Shown piece after piece: positions 7,294 through 15,536 of a DNA stretch of 53,011 nt. The notes beneath the pieces were generated by a model. It worked only from the letters and a program-made list of their open reading frames with translations. It made no database searches and had not been told where the DNA came from. Both the position numbers and the translations under genes were made by a program. Position 1 is the stretch's first letter. The number at the start of each line of letters is the position of its first letter. The DNA is from a virus: positions 1 to 53,011 of IMG/VR virus record IMGVR_UViG_3300011994_000001; one strand, given 5' to 3'.

Positions 7294-8505
7294 CTATACC
7301 CTATTAACAGGGAGCGATCTATACCTAGGATTAGTTAGACCTTCATAGAATTCATCGATAGTTTGGAAGTCAAACCCCATAGCTATAGCTGTATTAATGA
7401 GTTCTCTAAAGTTAGCTATTGACCAATCGTTTCCAGTAGGCGTAGCAGTTAAGGTATGGAATAAAAACGATACAGGTATACCAAGTTTCTTAGCGGTTGT
7501 TAAATATCCTCTAGCCGTAGCCATGGTAATGGTACTACCCATACTATAACGCCCCAACCTATAAGGCGTATAAAGCGGAAGATATTGCCGGTTATCTCCT
7601 GCGCGTCCTGTTTTCATACCCGAGGCAGACATAGCTAGATCAGTAGAATCGGTGTATGCCCCCAAAGGATACGCAACATGACTTGACGCTCGAGTGTAGC
7701 CCATTGCGTTAATAGCATCCCTAACTCGTTCTAATTCGGCTTGTGCCGTTGATTGAGACGCGGTAACTCCTGCGTCTAACCAACCAATTGGATAGTTTCC
7801 AACTGCCCAACCTTTGGCGTAAGAATCTGCTAACTGTGCCGTTGTTATTCTACCAGCGACATCAATAGCTTCTGGATATGTGTAAATCGTTCCTTTGATT
7901 CCTTTACTTTGAGCATAAACAACACCTTCTGAATAACCCGTGTCGTATCCTGCATCAAACATTATAAGACACTTGGGTTTTCCAGTATACCCTAATTTAA
8001 TACTTCCAAAAGATATACTAGGCGTTTTACCCGCAGCCCCTGTAAATCTAAGAGCTAACTTGATCATGTTAACATCCCAACTTGTCGCTGTATTAACCCA
8101 GTCTTGAGCTTTTATAGGTATCCTGTTCCAGCCCCGTCTTAGGTTATGAGCACTTACGTTTATTTGCTGGTACATATAACTACCCAACGTGCTACTTGCC
8201 GAGATATAAACCCATATACTGCCGTATTCTACGGGGTCCGTGTGCAGATATACGTCCAAGGCAAAGTTTCTATCCTCGTGAAAGAGCCTAGAGGATATAA
8301 CTTTAGCAATAGACACCGCTCCTCCTGCTACCGAGGGCGTAACCTTTATAGATTGAGCTCCTTCAATTACGTGATCTATATCGGCAATAACCGTACCGTC
8401 ACCCATACCGCCTACGTTTGTTACCCACTCCCCAGTCGTTTGAAAGGATTCAAAAACAGCCCCTTCTTTGGATATATAATTTTGTGGTAATATTCCTCTG
8501 GACAT
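7294..8505 (-). CDS. Virion protein with degenerate NodB (polysaccharide deacetylase) domain
   Basis: A 403-residue protein; the ATG at 8505 is preferred to the GTG at 8511 because the AAGGAG site is eight bases upstream of it. Residues 1-175 look like a carbohydrate-binding jelly-roll (ending SISFGSIKLGY). Residues 176-end follow the layout of NodB/CE4 deacetylases. Motif 1 is CLIMFDAGYDTG (the family has FDDG), motif 2 is VGNYPIGW (the family has GNHxxxH), and a late SFLFHTLT matches motif 5. The second Asp and both metal His are replaced, so it is probably a binding rather than catalytic domain. It lies between TerL and portal, unusual for a surface-acting protein. Confidence 0.6.
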   Translation of the reverse strand: MSRGILPQNYISKEGAVFESFQTTGEWVTNVGGMGDGTVIADIDHVIEGAQSIKVTPSVAGGAVSIAKVISSRLFHEDRNFALDVYLHTDPVEYGSIWVYISASSTLGSYMYQQINVSAHNLRRGWNRIPIKAQDWVNTATSWDVNMIKLALRFTGAAGKTPSISFGSIKLGYTGKPKCLIMFDAGYDTGYSEGVVYAQSKGIKGTIYTYPEAIDVAGRITTAQLADSYAKGWAVGNYPIGWLDAGVTASQSTAQAELERVRDAINAMGYTRASSHVAYPLGAYTDSTDLAMSASGMKTGRAGDNRQYLPLYTPYRLGRYSMGSTITMATARGYLTTAKKLGIPVSFLFHTLTATPTGNDWSIANFRELINTAIAMGFDFQTIDEFYEGLTNPRYRSLPVNRV

Positions 8506-8517
8506 ATACACAGCTCC

Positions 8518-9009
8518 TTAATTAAACGGTACAACTCTAACTGTTAACGTACCGTCCGTTGTTCTTGTAGCGAGTAATTTAAGGAAATTTACACCGATAT
8601 TAGGGATAACATAACATAATCCTGCGTTGGTACTTATAGGGGGTATACTTACTACAGCAAACGTACCCGCGTCAACCTGTTTGTTAATAGTCCCAAACGT
8701 ACCTCCAGACAAGGCACTTCCCGTAAGGGCCAGAGCAAAGTTTCCAGATGTAAAAGCTGAACCCTCTAAATATAGGGCAACGTGTTTGAATCCGCTAGCT
8801 CCTATTGGTATCTCAGCAGAAGTTGTTGTTGCAACTATTGCGTCAAGAGCTACAGTCATACCGCCATTTGTCATCTTACCTACGTCGATAGAATCCAAAT
8901 CTTTTAGTAAAGGGGTTACCATATTTGTAAAAGCATACGTGTTAGGCATAGGTTTTCCATCCGAAGAATTGATAGCCGTACTTACTTGATAACCGTCTGT
9001 AGACATCAT
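8518..9009 (-). CDS. Hypothetical Ala/Gly/Thr-rich structural protein
   Basis: A 163-residue protein with a GGAGG ribosome site nine bases before the ATG at 9009. It is rich in Gly, Ala, Thr and Val with alternating strand-like stretches (FKHVALYLEGSAFTSGNFAL; GTFAVVSIPPIS), typical of phage surface or decoration proteins. It sits six bases upstream of the NodB-like gene and may be its virion partner. Length and composition resemble the decoration candidate at 2343-2828, but I see no clear alignment between them. No family recognised. Confidence 0.6.
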   Translation of the reverse strand: MMSTDGYQVSTAINSSDGKPMPNTYAFTNMVTPLLKDLDSIDVGKMTNGGMTVALDAIVATTTSAEIPIGASGFKHVALYLEGSAFTSGNFALALTGSALSGGTFGTINKQVDAGTFAVVSIPPISTNAGLCYVIPNIGVNFLKLLATRTTDGTLTVRVVPFN

Positions 9010-9024
9010 ACCATACTACCTCCT

Positions 9025-9111
9025 TTATTTATCCAGCATATTGAATAGATACCATCCCGTAATAGCGATTACAATTAATATAACAATAACTTCAAACAAT
9101 GCCGTAGTCAC
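9025..9111 (-). CDS. Tiny single-membrane-segment protein (tentative)
   Basis: A 28-codon frame (GTG at 9111, or more likely TTG at 9099 with AAGGTGA upstream). It encodes a continuous hydrophobic helix, FEVIVILIVIAITGWYLF, then NMLDK and stop. The stop sits just before the ribosome site of the next gene. It overlaps the end of the 53-residue protein upstream by four bases, which favours coupling. Too short for a family call. Confidence 0.4.
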   Translation of the reverse strand: MTTALFEVIVILIVIAITGWYLFNMLDK

Positions 9112-9269
9112 CTTCCGTTGCTACCTGTTAAGTCACGGTACTCTCTTAACCATTCCTCGTTAATAGGTAGTCCAGCTTGAGTATAATCTGATATAGCTCT
9201 TGCTAGGTCTTTCAGTCTCTTCTCAATCCAGAGCCGTCTAGGCATAACTCCAATAGGGGGCTTAATCAA
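9108..9269 (-). CDS. Small TerL-linked protein
   Basis: A 53-residue basic protein starting at TTG 9269 inside the last codons of TerL, with a GGTGAG ribosome site seven bases upstream. The sequence starts MIKPPIGVMPRRLWIEKRL and includes GLPINEEWLREYRDL, a pattern I recognise from small proteins that follow terminase genes in many Bacillota phages. Function unknown. Confidence 0.65.
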   Translation of the reverse strand: MIKPPIGVMPRRLWIEKRLKDLARAISDYTQAGLPINEEWLREYRDLTGSNGR

Positions 9270-10519
9270 GATATACTCACCGCTTTCCTCATGTCATCTT
9301 CCATAGCGTACCGAGTAGCGTCAATAGTGTGGTTGTCCTTATCTGCTAACCTATTCTTGATCTCTCCGTTGACCCCTGTAGCGTAGTCGATAGCTTCAAA
9401 CTCTTCCGCGATATGAGGAGTTCTAAGAGGATCAATAACAATCTCCGTAAGATCGTCAAGCCACTTCTCTCCGTACTCGACAGACCCTGGTCCCTTCTTA
9501 GCTCCCTTGATTCTTATCTGATAGCCCTTCATCTCAGATACGCTTTTGGGTTCTGCTCCATCTGCTACGGTCAACGACTGGGGAGCTCCGTCTATCTTTT
9601 TGATTGCTATAGACGCTTCCCTATTAGACATCTTTGTCTCATATATTTCATCCATAAAGAATATCGACCGCTTCTTTTTGTCGTAGTGCAACCTAACAAA
9701 AGCGAGAGGGTCAGCAGCATAACCCCAGTCCAGACCCTGACGGATGTTATCAAACGCTTCGTACTCTTCATCGGTTATCCTCCTAAATACTAAGTTTGCG
9801 AACGGCACTACTCCGCTACCTACAGGCTTGCCTAGATATTCGTGATCGTACTTGATCTGACTTCTCTCTCTTACTGCCTCTGCTTCCTCAATAAACGCCT
9901 TACTGCAGTATGTGTTATCGAGGTAAGTCGTGGTATGGACAAAAGTGTTCTTAGGTATTTTATGACCGTTGAACTTCTTGTTAACCCACGATGATTTTCT
10001 ACGCGGGGGGTTGTATGAGTAGTACACTTGATACTGTAACCCGTCAGGAAGTTCTGCCCGCACTATACTATTTACAAGGGTTGATATCTCTTCCTCAGTC
10101 TTGAATTCTGGAAGTTCTTCTACCCATAGTATAGCAATAGGAAACTTACTCATCTTGATAGATTTGATCTTGTCGGGCTTGTCCGCTCCCCTGAATATGA
10201 TCGAGTTACCCGTAGGCGTATATGTCAACTTCAAGGGCGACAAGTTAACCTTCCAGTACGCGCTTACGCCTAACTCATTAATAGCCCACTTAAGTTGTTC
10301 ATACACCGAGGTCTCCAACGTATTGCCGATCTTTCTAATACATAAGGCGTTTACCTCGTACTTCATCATATCCTTGATAATCTTGAGGGCTATGTGACTA
10401 CTCTTGGCCGAGTTACGACCGCCCTTACATACGATGAATAGATGCTTACGCGAATTGCTGGCTACCCAGAAGTCGTCAAAGGCAGGAAGAACTTTCTCAG
10501 ATAATTTAATCTTTTTCAT
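9266..10519 (-). CDS. terL: Terminase large subunit
   Basis: A 417-residue PBSX/Terminase_3-type packaging motor. The ATPase domain has Walker A at residues 32-41 (KGGRNSAKSS) and Walker B with catalytic Glu at 128-136 (IAILWVEEL). The C-terminal RNase H-like nuclease starts with GLDWGYAADP near residue 256, containing its first catalytic Asp, and ends with a conserved D near HTIDATRYA. It drives DNA translocation into the prohead and cuts DNA. Its ATG overlaps the end of the upstream zinc-binding protein gene. The length is typical of the family. Confidence 0.92.
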   Translation of the reverse strand: MKKIKLSEKVLPAFDDFWVASNSRKHLFIVCKGGRNSAKSSHIALKIIKDMMKYEVNALCIRKIGNTLETSVYEQLKWAINELGVSAYWKVNLSPLKLTYTPTGNSIIFRGADKPDKIKSIKMSKFPIAILWVEELPEFKTEEEISTLVNSIVRAELPDGLQYQVYYSYNPPRRKSSWVNKKFNGHKIPKNTFVHTTTYLDNTYCSKAFIEEAEAVRERSQIKYDHEYLGKPVGSGVVPFANLVFRRITDEEYEAFDNIRQGLDWGYAADPLAFVRLHYDKKKRSIFFMDEIYETKMSNREASIAIKKIDGAPQSLTVADGAEPKSVSEMKGYQIRIKGAKKGPGSVEYGEKWLDDLTEIVIDPLRTPHIAEEFEAIDYATGVNGEIKNRLADKDNHTIDATRYAMEDDMRKAVSIS

Positions 10520-10901
10520 TCAGATCGCCTACAGTAACGCCTGACTTGACTACAGCAAGATACTCCTCTTGAGTCATATCGTGTTTGGCTATCCAGTCAG
10601 CGTGCTCCTGTACACCGCGTTCTATCCGCTTGAGATGCCACTGAAGCTGAATTACGTTCTGCTCTGTAATCTCCAGTGAAGTCTCAATAGTTGTCCTGAT
10701 CTGCTTCTCCAGCGCGTCCATTTCCTTCATCCACGCTTCCATCTGCATGATATAGCATACTTCTTCAGGCGTCACTTTGCCTCCCGCTTCCGCAACTGCC
10801 ATACCGGCTACCCTACCGCAACCCTCGCAAGGATGGGTAACGTGACTCAAACAACCTTTATGGTCACAAGGCTCTCCATCTTTGTATTTATTCATCTTCA
10901 T
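10506..10901 (-). CDS. Small protein with N-terminal Cys/His cluster, between TerS and TerL
   Basis: A 131-residue protein. Residues 10-32 contain CDHKGCLSHVTHPCEGCGR, a likely zinc-binding cluster. The rest is helical (MEAWMKEMDALEKQIRTT), possibly a coiled coil. It may start at ATG 10901 or 10895; AGGAGG lies just upstream of both. Placed between terminase subunits, it may assist packaging, but that is inference from position. Its end overlaps the TerL start by 14 bases. Confidence 0.65.
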   Translation of the reverse strand: MKMNKYKDGEPCDHKGCLSHVTHPCEGCGRVAGMAVAEAGGKVTPEEVCYIMQMEAWMKEMDALEKQIRTTIETSLEITEQNVIQLQWHLKRIERGVQEHADWIAKHDMTQEEYLAVVKSGVTVGDLNEKD

Positions 10902-10910
10902 TCTCCTCCT

Positions 10911-11201
10911 CTACTTGAGATAATAAACTTTACGACACTCAGGACATCGACCTATATAAGTAAACAGGTTACCAAGAGCGTACTTGGTTAGGCTAATTGT
11001 CTCATAATCAATACTCGTTGATTCCAGAAGCGAACCGTCAGCGTATATCTGTACGGGAGCTTCGTGTCGGCATTTAATACCCGCTGGATAAGTTACTGCT
11101 ATTGCTTTATTTGGGTCTGCGTCCTTATAACCATAAGCCTCAATTAAGGCTAGCTGAGTTATGCTATTCATCCCGACTTTTGAGTCTACTCGATATGTCA
11201 T
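10911..11201 (-). CDS. Small putative zinc-ribbon protein
   Basis: A 96-residue protein overlapping the 3' end of terS. The start is uncertain: ATG 11201, TTG 11207 and TTG 11213 are all possible, with GGGAG at 11214-11218. It contains a Cys-His pair (KCRHEAPVQIY) and a C-terminal CPECRKVYYL, together a plausible zinc knuckle. Function unknown. Confidence 0.55.
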   Translation of the reverse strand: MTYRVDSKVGMNSITQLALIEAYGYKDADPNKAIAVTYPAGIKCRHEAPVQIYADGSLLESTSIDYETISLTKYALGNLFTYIGRCPECRKVYYLK

Positions 11202-11643
11202 CTTCAATAACAACTCCCACCGTAACTAGCGTTTGATTATCGTTAAACAGTCCGTGTATCTTAGCAAGCGAATCCATCGCGCCTTTTTGTACCGATCTTG
11301 GAACACGCTTGACTACCTCTATCTCGTCAGGTTCATCGCGACCCATCTTCCTAACTACATAGTTGTCTTCCAGAAGTTCTCCTCTAGCAGCCCGAGTAAG
11401 CAACATAATAACTTCTTCCCGCGAAGCTAATTGAGGAGTCCAGAACGCTATACGTTCAGATTCCAAAAACTCTCGCACCCTAACCTTTTTTAAGAGGTTG
11501 GAACCTAACACTCCAGCACTTTCTCTGTTAGTCGTATCAAAAGCCTTCATATATGCTTTAGTAGCGTTTGGGCTGTTGATATAATACCTAACAAAATTTT
11601 TCTCTCTCGTTGTTATACCGTTGTTTTTTCTCTTTGCTACCAT
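11164..11643 (-). CDS. terS: Terminase small subunit
   Basis: A 159-residue protein with the Terminase_2/XtmA signature: TTREKNFVRYYINSPNATKAYMKAF (helix-turn-helix DNA-binding region, residues 11-35), then VLGSNLLKKVRVREFLE and the oligomerisation part SREEVIMLLTRAARGE. It recognises the packaging start on phage DNA and hands it to TerL. A strong AGGAGG lies before the ATG. Together with TerL it opens the late operon. Confidence 0.85.
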   Translation of the reverse strand: MVAKRKNNGITTREKNFVRYYINSPNATKAYMKAFDTTNRESAGVLGSNLLKKVRVREFLESERIAFWTPQLASREEVIMLLTRAARGELLEDNYVVRKMGRDEPDEIEVVKRVPRSVQKGAMDSLAKIHGLFNDNQTLVTVGVVIEDDISSRLKSRDE

Positions 11644-11698
11644 ACCTCCTTTTCACCTCTTTCCAAAACAAAGGACCAACCGAAGTTAGCCCTGTTAT

Positions 11699-11800
11699 TT
11701 ATTTTCTGTTATTCTCGTTGTCCCATTGACTTCCTTTTTGTACCGCAGGATCGCCGAAGTTTCTGCAGATCAACTTCTGATACCGTTTATCCTCTTCCAT
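11699..11800 (-). CDS. Small 33-residue protein (tentative)
   Basis: A hydrophilic 33-residue frame starting at ATG 11800 (MEEDKRYQKLICRNFGDPA) that overlaps the end of the upstream 143-residue gene by 31 bases. AAGGGG lies ten bases upstream of the start. No family recognised. It fills the only gap between that gene and terS. Confidence 0.35.
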   Translation of the reverse strand: MEEDKRYQKLICRNFGDPAVQKGSQWDNENNRK

Positions 11801-12201
11801 ATAGAATTGACCCCTTCCATCCTTAACATAGATTCTTTACCCTGGGTCCACTTAATCATTTCCCCTCTGACTTCTTCATCTTCCAGCCCCGATATTGCTT
11901 CTTGCATCATTACAACGTTTAGATACCCGAGAGATATTCCATCATCTGTTTTCGTTCCTGAGTTACCGCCATAAGTTCCTTTTTGATCTACGGCATATTC
12001 TCCATCGTCTTCTGGTTCACCAATAGAGAACGTCTCCCAGTTATCTAACCATCCTACGATCATTCCACGACTTATATAATCTTCACCCATTATCGATCTG
12101 CCTTCAAGCTCTTGATTCCTTATCACCCGATCGGTTTCTCCCGCTATCAGCTCTTCAGCTAGGTCTTGATCCCATATTAACTTTCCTACAAAACCGCTCA
12201 T
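11770..12201 (-). CDS. Hypothetical acidic protein at the head of the late operon
   Basis: A 143-residue acidic protein, the first visible gene of the minus-strand late region. It starts at ATG 12201 with GAGGAG about eleven bases upstream. A second GAGGAG forms a 6-bp hairpin with CTCCTC at 12222-12240 in the leader. The sequence is helical and rich in Glu/Asp, with MIVGWLDNWETFSIGEPED and DDGISLGYLNVVMMQEAI. No known domain recognised. The position suggests an early-expressed or regulatory late-operon protein, but this is inference. Confidence 0.6.
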   Translation of the reverse strand: MSGFVGKLIWDQDLAEELIAGETDRVIRNQELEGRSIMGEDYISRGMIVGWLDNWETFSIGEPEDDGEYAVDQKGTYGGNSGTKTDDGISLGYLNVVMMQEAISGLEDEEVRGEMIKWTQGKESMLRMEGVNSIWKRINGIRS

Positions 12202-12462
12202 TTCTTGCCACTCTCCTCATTCTCCTCAAAATTAGAGGAGGAAAAATCACGCCCAATAAATAGAGAGGAGACTATTAAAGGGCACGACTTTCCTCAATTC
12301 ATATTCTACCTCTCGCCAACCCCGTTCGTAAAGCCAGTTTTACGTTTCTTTTAAAAGACACAAAATTATTCGATACCCCAGTAACGCTATTTTACGCCCT
12401 ATATAAAGGAAGCGTTTATTTTTCACGAACTATTATGTATTATTTTACCCGTCGCTAAATTA

Positions 12463-12577
12463 ATTACCGATTTATTACCGCTTTATTTCCAGACAATCGG
12501 TAATTTGCGGTAATTTTTCTCCAGACAAGCGGTAATAAATATAGCAAGGAAATCAGAAAAAATAACCGAAATAACCG
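12463..12577. repeat. Left iteron cluster
   Basis: ATTACCG sites occur at 12463 and 12474 (plus) and at 12498, 12508 and 12530 (minus, as CGGTAAT), with ATAACCG at 12562 and 12571. Two of the minus sites sit in a longer direct repeat, CCAGACAATCGGTAAT at 12489-12504 and CCAGACAAGCGGTAAT at 12521-12536 (one mismatch, 32 bp apart, three helical turns). Confidence 0.8.
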
Positions 12578-12591
12578 ATTTCAAAGATAAA

Positions 12592-12720
12592 AAAACTTTC
12601 TATATAATATAATATAATTACGTTAAACGTATACGTTGATACTATTGCTATATTGCATATTATTATATTATATATATATATACTTTATACTTAAATATAG
12701 TAATAATAGTAATAAAGATT
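12592..12720. other. AT-rich stretch with a 12-bp palindrome
   Basis: This run is almost only A and T (TATAATATAATATAATTA and similar), except for the perfect palindrome AACGTATACGTT at 12626-12637. It lies between two iteron clusters and is the likely DNA-unwinding element. It also holds several -10-like boxes on both strands, so late (minus strand) promoters may lie here, but none can be fixed. Confidence 0.5.
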
Positions 12721-12761
12721 GGATTGTCTGATTCAAAAATTACCCACTTGATGGTCCAGAA

Positions 12762-12800
12762 ATTACCGCATATTACCGATTTTTGGAAAACAAATTACCG
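12762..12800. repeat. Right iteron cluster
   Basis: Three plus-strand ATTACCG sites at 12762, 12772 and 12794; the first two are spaced one helical turn apart. A degenerate ATTACCC lies at 12739. Confidence 0.8.
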
Positions 12801-12863
12801 CTTTCAGCTCTCTCAAAGCACCGAAAAACTTACCTTTATAAGTTAAGTCAGAAAATACTTTCA

Positions 12864-12912
12864 CCTAAAAAAACTTTCACTTTTTCCATATTCCTAAAAA
12901 CTTTCACTTTTT
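12864..12912. repeat. Direct repeats upstream of the first early promoter
   Basis: CCTAAAAAAACTTTCACTTTTT (12864-12885) is repeated in near-identical, two-base-shorter form at 12893-12912. A partial third copy (TACTTTCACC) overlaps the start at 12857. The position 65-120 bp upstream of the 12978 promoter fits operator sites for a regulator, perhaps the adjacent helix-turn-helix protein. Confidence 0.55.
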
Positions 12913-12977
12913 TATAACAACCTTTTTAAAAACGAAAGTTTTCACCGTCTGATAATTTTAACTTCAAAAGTTATTTC

Positions 12978-13006
12978 TTTACTTACCCGCTATCTTAGTA
13001 TATACT
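12978..13006 (+). promoter_or_regulatory. Early promoter 1 (TTTACT-17-TATACT)
   Basis: The -35 box TTTACT is at 12978-12983 and the -10 box TATACT at 13001-13006, spacer 17 bp. It drives the helix-turn-helix and primase-helicase genes. Confidence 0.8.
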
Positions 13007-13032
13007 AGGTTATATAGTGAAAGGAGGACGTT

Positions 13033-13236
13033 ATGGAGGATTTAAAACTATACGCCCGAGGGGAGAGACACCATTCAGCTAAACTAACCAAGGATCAAGT
13101 AATTGAAATTAGGCGACGATATGCTACTAAACTAACGACTATGGTCTCTTTAGCAGAGGAGTTCAAAGTAAGTTATATATCCATATCGGCTATTATCCAC
13201 CGTAAAACTTGGAGACACCTAAAGGAGGAGAGATAA
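13033..13236 (+). CDS. Small helix-turn-helix DNA-binding protein
   Basis: A 67-residue protein. After GERHHSAKLTKDQVIEIRRRY comes a classic helix-turn-helix, VSLAEEFKVSYISISAII, then HRKTWRHL. This is the DNA-binding module usually found at the end of phage HNH endonucleases, here without a nuclease domain. It is the first early gene, 230 bp from the iterons and 120 bp from the ACTTTCAC repeats, so it may bind either set as initiator or regulator. The GGAGG ribosome site is clear. It is followed four bases later by the primase-helicase. Confidence 0.75.
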   Translation: MEDLKLYARGERHHSAKLTKDQVIEIRRRYATKLTTMVSLAEEFKVSYISISAIIHRKTWRHLKEER

Positions 13237-13239
13237 CAA

Positions 13240-15423
13240 TTGACGTTAGAAGAGTTTGATCAACTAATAGGACATCTAGGTCAGTATGTAAAATGCGGGT
13301 CGCCAACTACGCTCTTGGACAGAGAGTTACCGCTAAATCAGCAGAAACTGTACAAGAAACGTCTTGGGAAGCAGTTTTTCTCTCTGGAGGAATGTCAGAA
13401 GTGGCTAGCAGATTCTACGTTAGACAACGGTAAATGTATCGGTTGGTGGATACCTACAGGATATGTAGTAGCAGACGTGGATCAGAAGGGGCTGGTCTCT
13501 AACAAGATAGCCAAGGCTCTCAATATAAAGACGCTAAAGATCAAGACTTTCAAAGGCGTACACTTTGTATTCTCAACTCCAGACAAATTTGTACAAAACG
13601 CTGGCACGTTCCCATTTGGACTAACAGGAGATTTCAAGATAGGCGGGAGCGGGTATATTACTCTTCCATTTGGAGCTCACGCCCGAGAAATGAATCGTAA
13701 GTTTCTCAACAAGATTCCACCCGTCCCACTACCTCTTGAGTTTACCATATGGCCCAAGTATGATAACTCGTTAGCAGGTAAGATCGAAGGAACTCGAAAC
13801 AACGCCCTATTTGAGCAGATGTGCGAATACAAGGGTAGAGGAGCCTCAGACGATCAGATACGAGCTATGGCTCCTCTTATTAACCGTTATGTATTCGATG
13901 ATCCTTGGCCTGACGATGAAGAAGCCAACGAAATTGCCGAGAAAGTTATTCTCAAGCCTGACGTGACTATGCGACATGTAAAGAATCCATACTTATTTTA
14001 TACGCCGAAGAAAGATGCCGAGGACGTTGCTAGCGGGGTAAATCAACCTGCTATTGTACGGAGGATAATTGAAGACAACGATACTATTGTACTAGGCAAC
14101 GGTCTGGGAGGTTGCTTCAGTTATGTTAACGGTAGATTCATCGACGACAACACTTTGACCCTGGAGGAGAAGGTGGACGCCTTAATAGACAACGAGCGGT
14201 TATGTAAGGCAGGAACTGACGCGGAGGTTATCAAAAAGATACTTAGAAGTAAAGAACTCCAGAAAGATTCTTTTGAGCTAAACACGTTTAAAAAACTTAT
14301 CAACTTCAGGAACGGTATGTGGGACATAACCAAGAAAACCTTAGTTCCCCACGATCCAAAGTATCTATCAACAGTACAGATAGATCGAAACTGTCCTGAG
14401 TCTATAGACAGCATAACTAAGCAACCTTTCTCAGATTACGGTCTTAGACAGGGTCTAACCAAGACGTATATATACAAGATGCTTAATGAGAAATATCTAT
14501 TGGACGGAGCGACTATCAGGGTTATATTTGAGTTTATGGCATATTCTATGACTATTGAGAACGGTCTGAAGACGTCCGTCATATTGCTAGGTCCGAGTAA
14601 CACGGGTAAGACTACCTTGCTCAAAGTATTCTATGGCGTAGTCGGAGGAACCGAGAATTATTCGACGGTAACTATGGAGGATTTGAGCGGTCAGTTCGAT
14701 ACTAGCGCAGTAGTCAATAAGACCTTAAATGCGTCAGGAGAGAACAGCTCCAAGCCCCTAGAGGATATAACCAACTTCAAGATTATTACTGGTAATGATA
14801 CGGGCACGATAGAGCAAAAGTATCGTGCTAAGGTTAAAGCTAAGTTCTTTGCTAAGTGTATATTCTGCTATAATACATTACCTACTCAGAAAGGCGAACC
14901 GTCAGATGCGTTCTTCAACCGCCTGAGAATACTATCTTTGTTAAACGTACTATCCAAAGACTCAGTTCCTCAAAACATAATAGACAGTTTTGAGGAACCT
15001 GATGGAGAACCCATAGTTGAGATTACGCCCTACTTATTGGATATGCTTCCTTTGGAGGTTATATCAAATACAGCTCATAGCAGGAAGAGCGTACAAGAAA
15101 TGCGGAGCGACAGTAACAGCGTGTTCTCCTTCGTAAACCATATGTGTATACTAGGTAGTCAGAAAGAACATCAAATGCCTAAGCAAGAGCTAGAGCAAAG
15201 ATACTCTGCGTATTGTGCAAAGAATTACAAAGAATCGGGGCTAACCCCTAGAGAACTCAAGAAGAAACTAGCAGAATTGGGGGTATTAGCAAAGAAAGAG
15301 ACAGGAACAGGAAGAGCTGTATACAAGGGTATAAGCTTCAAAAAACCTACTGTATTCACTCCTCTTGCTACGGTAACGGATATCCATACCAAGGAGGTAT
15401 TGCTAGACTTTACAAACGCTTGA
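13240..15423 (+). CDS. Primase-polymerase / D5-type SF3 helicase
   Basis: A 727-residue replication protein starting at TTG 13240 with AAAGGAGG upstream. Residues 1-200 resemble a bifunctional primase-polymerase domain: GWWIPTGYVVADVDQKG (metal-binding Asp pair) and FKGVHFVFSTPDK, then GSGYITLPFGAH. The C-terminal helicase has Walker A near residue 449 (LLGPSNTGKTTLL), the D5_N region before it (FRNGMWDITKKTLVPHD) and the SF3 features KCIFCYNTLPTQK and FFNRLRIL. It should synthesise primers and unwind DNA at the nearby origin. Fused prim-pol and SF3 helicase is typical of plasmid and phage replication proteins. Confidence 0.85.
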   Translation: MTLEEFDQLIGHLGQYVKCGSPTTLLDRELPLNQQKLYKKRLGKQFFSLEECQKWLADSTLDNGKCIGWWIPTGYVVADVDQKGLVSNKIAKALNIKTLKIKTFKGVHFVFSTPDKFVQNAGTFPFGLTGDFKIGGSGYITLPFGAHAREMNRKFLNKIPPVPLPLEFTIWPKYDNSLAGKIEGTRNNALFEQMCEYKGRGASDDQIRAMAPLINRYVFDDPWPDDEEANEIAEKVILKPDVTMRHVKNPYLFYTPKKDAEDVASGVNQPAIVRRIIEDNDTIVLGNGLGGCFSYVNGRFIDDNTLTLEEKVDALIDNERLCKAGTDAEVIKKILRSKELQKDSFELNTFKKLINFRNGMWDITKKTLVPHDPKYLSTVQIDRNCPESIDSITKQPFSDYGLRQGLTKTYIYKMLNEKYLLDGATIRVIFEFMAYSMTIENGLKTSVILLGPSNTGKTTLLKVFYGVVGGTENYSTVTMEDLSGQFDTSAVVNKTLNASGENSSKPLEDITNFKIITGNDTGTIEQKYRAKVKAKFFAKCIFCYNTLPTQKGEPSDAFFNRLRILSLLNVLSKDSVPQNIIDSFEEPDGEPIVEITPYLLDMLPLEVISNTAHSRKSVQEMRSDSNSVFSFVNHMCILGSQKEHQMPKQELEQRYSAYCAKNYKESGLTPRELKKKLAELGVLAKKETGTGRAVYKGISFKKPTVFTPLATVTDIHTKEVLLDFTNA

Positions 15424-15443
15424 TTATACCAACAATTTATATC

Positions 15444-15470
15444 AGACCGCTTTGGCGGTCTTTCTTTTTG
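15444..15470 (+). terminator. Intrinsic terminator after primase-helicase
   Basis: GACCGC-TTTG-GCGGTC hairpin followed by TTTCTTTTT. Confidence 0.85.
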
Positions 15471-15501
15471 TAAAATACCCAATAAATATCCAAGATATCT
15501 A

Positions 15502-15530
15502 TTTACTTATCCAAGAAAGTATTATATAAT
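15502..15530 (+). promoter_or_regulatory. Early promoter 2 (TTTACT-17-TATAAT)
   Basis: TTTACT is at 15502-15507 and TATAAT at 15525-15530, spacer 17 bp, with a perfect -10 box. The predicted transcript starts at about 15537. Confidence 0.85.
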
Positions 15531-15536
15531 AAGGTT

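Larger units (their letters stand above)
12420..12812. other. Putative iteron-type replication origin
   Basis: The 830 bp between the divergent arms (12202-13032) hold no gene. Within it are eight exact ATTACCG sites in two groups, five on the plus strand (12463, 12474, 12762, 12772, 12794) and three on the minus strand (12498, 12508, 12530), plus ATAACCG variants at 12562 and 12571. Between the groups is a 130-bp AT-rich run, a natural unwinding element. The block directly precedes a helix-turn-helix gene and the primase-helicase gene, which fits an origin. Confidence 0.65.

Noticed and set aside
12420-12812. CRISPR-like repeat array
   Set aside because: The repeats are 7 bp, in both orientations and irregularly spaced, so they are iterons rather than CRISPR repeats.
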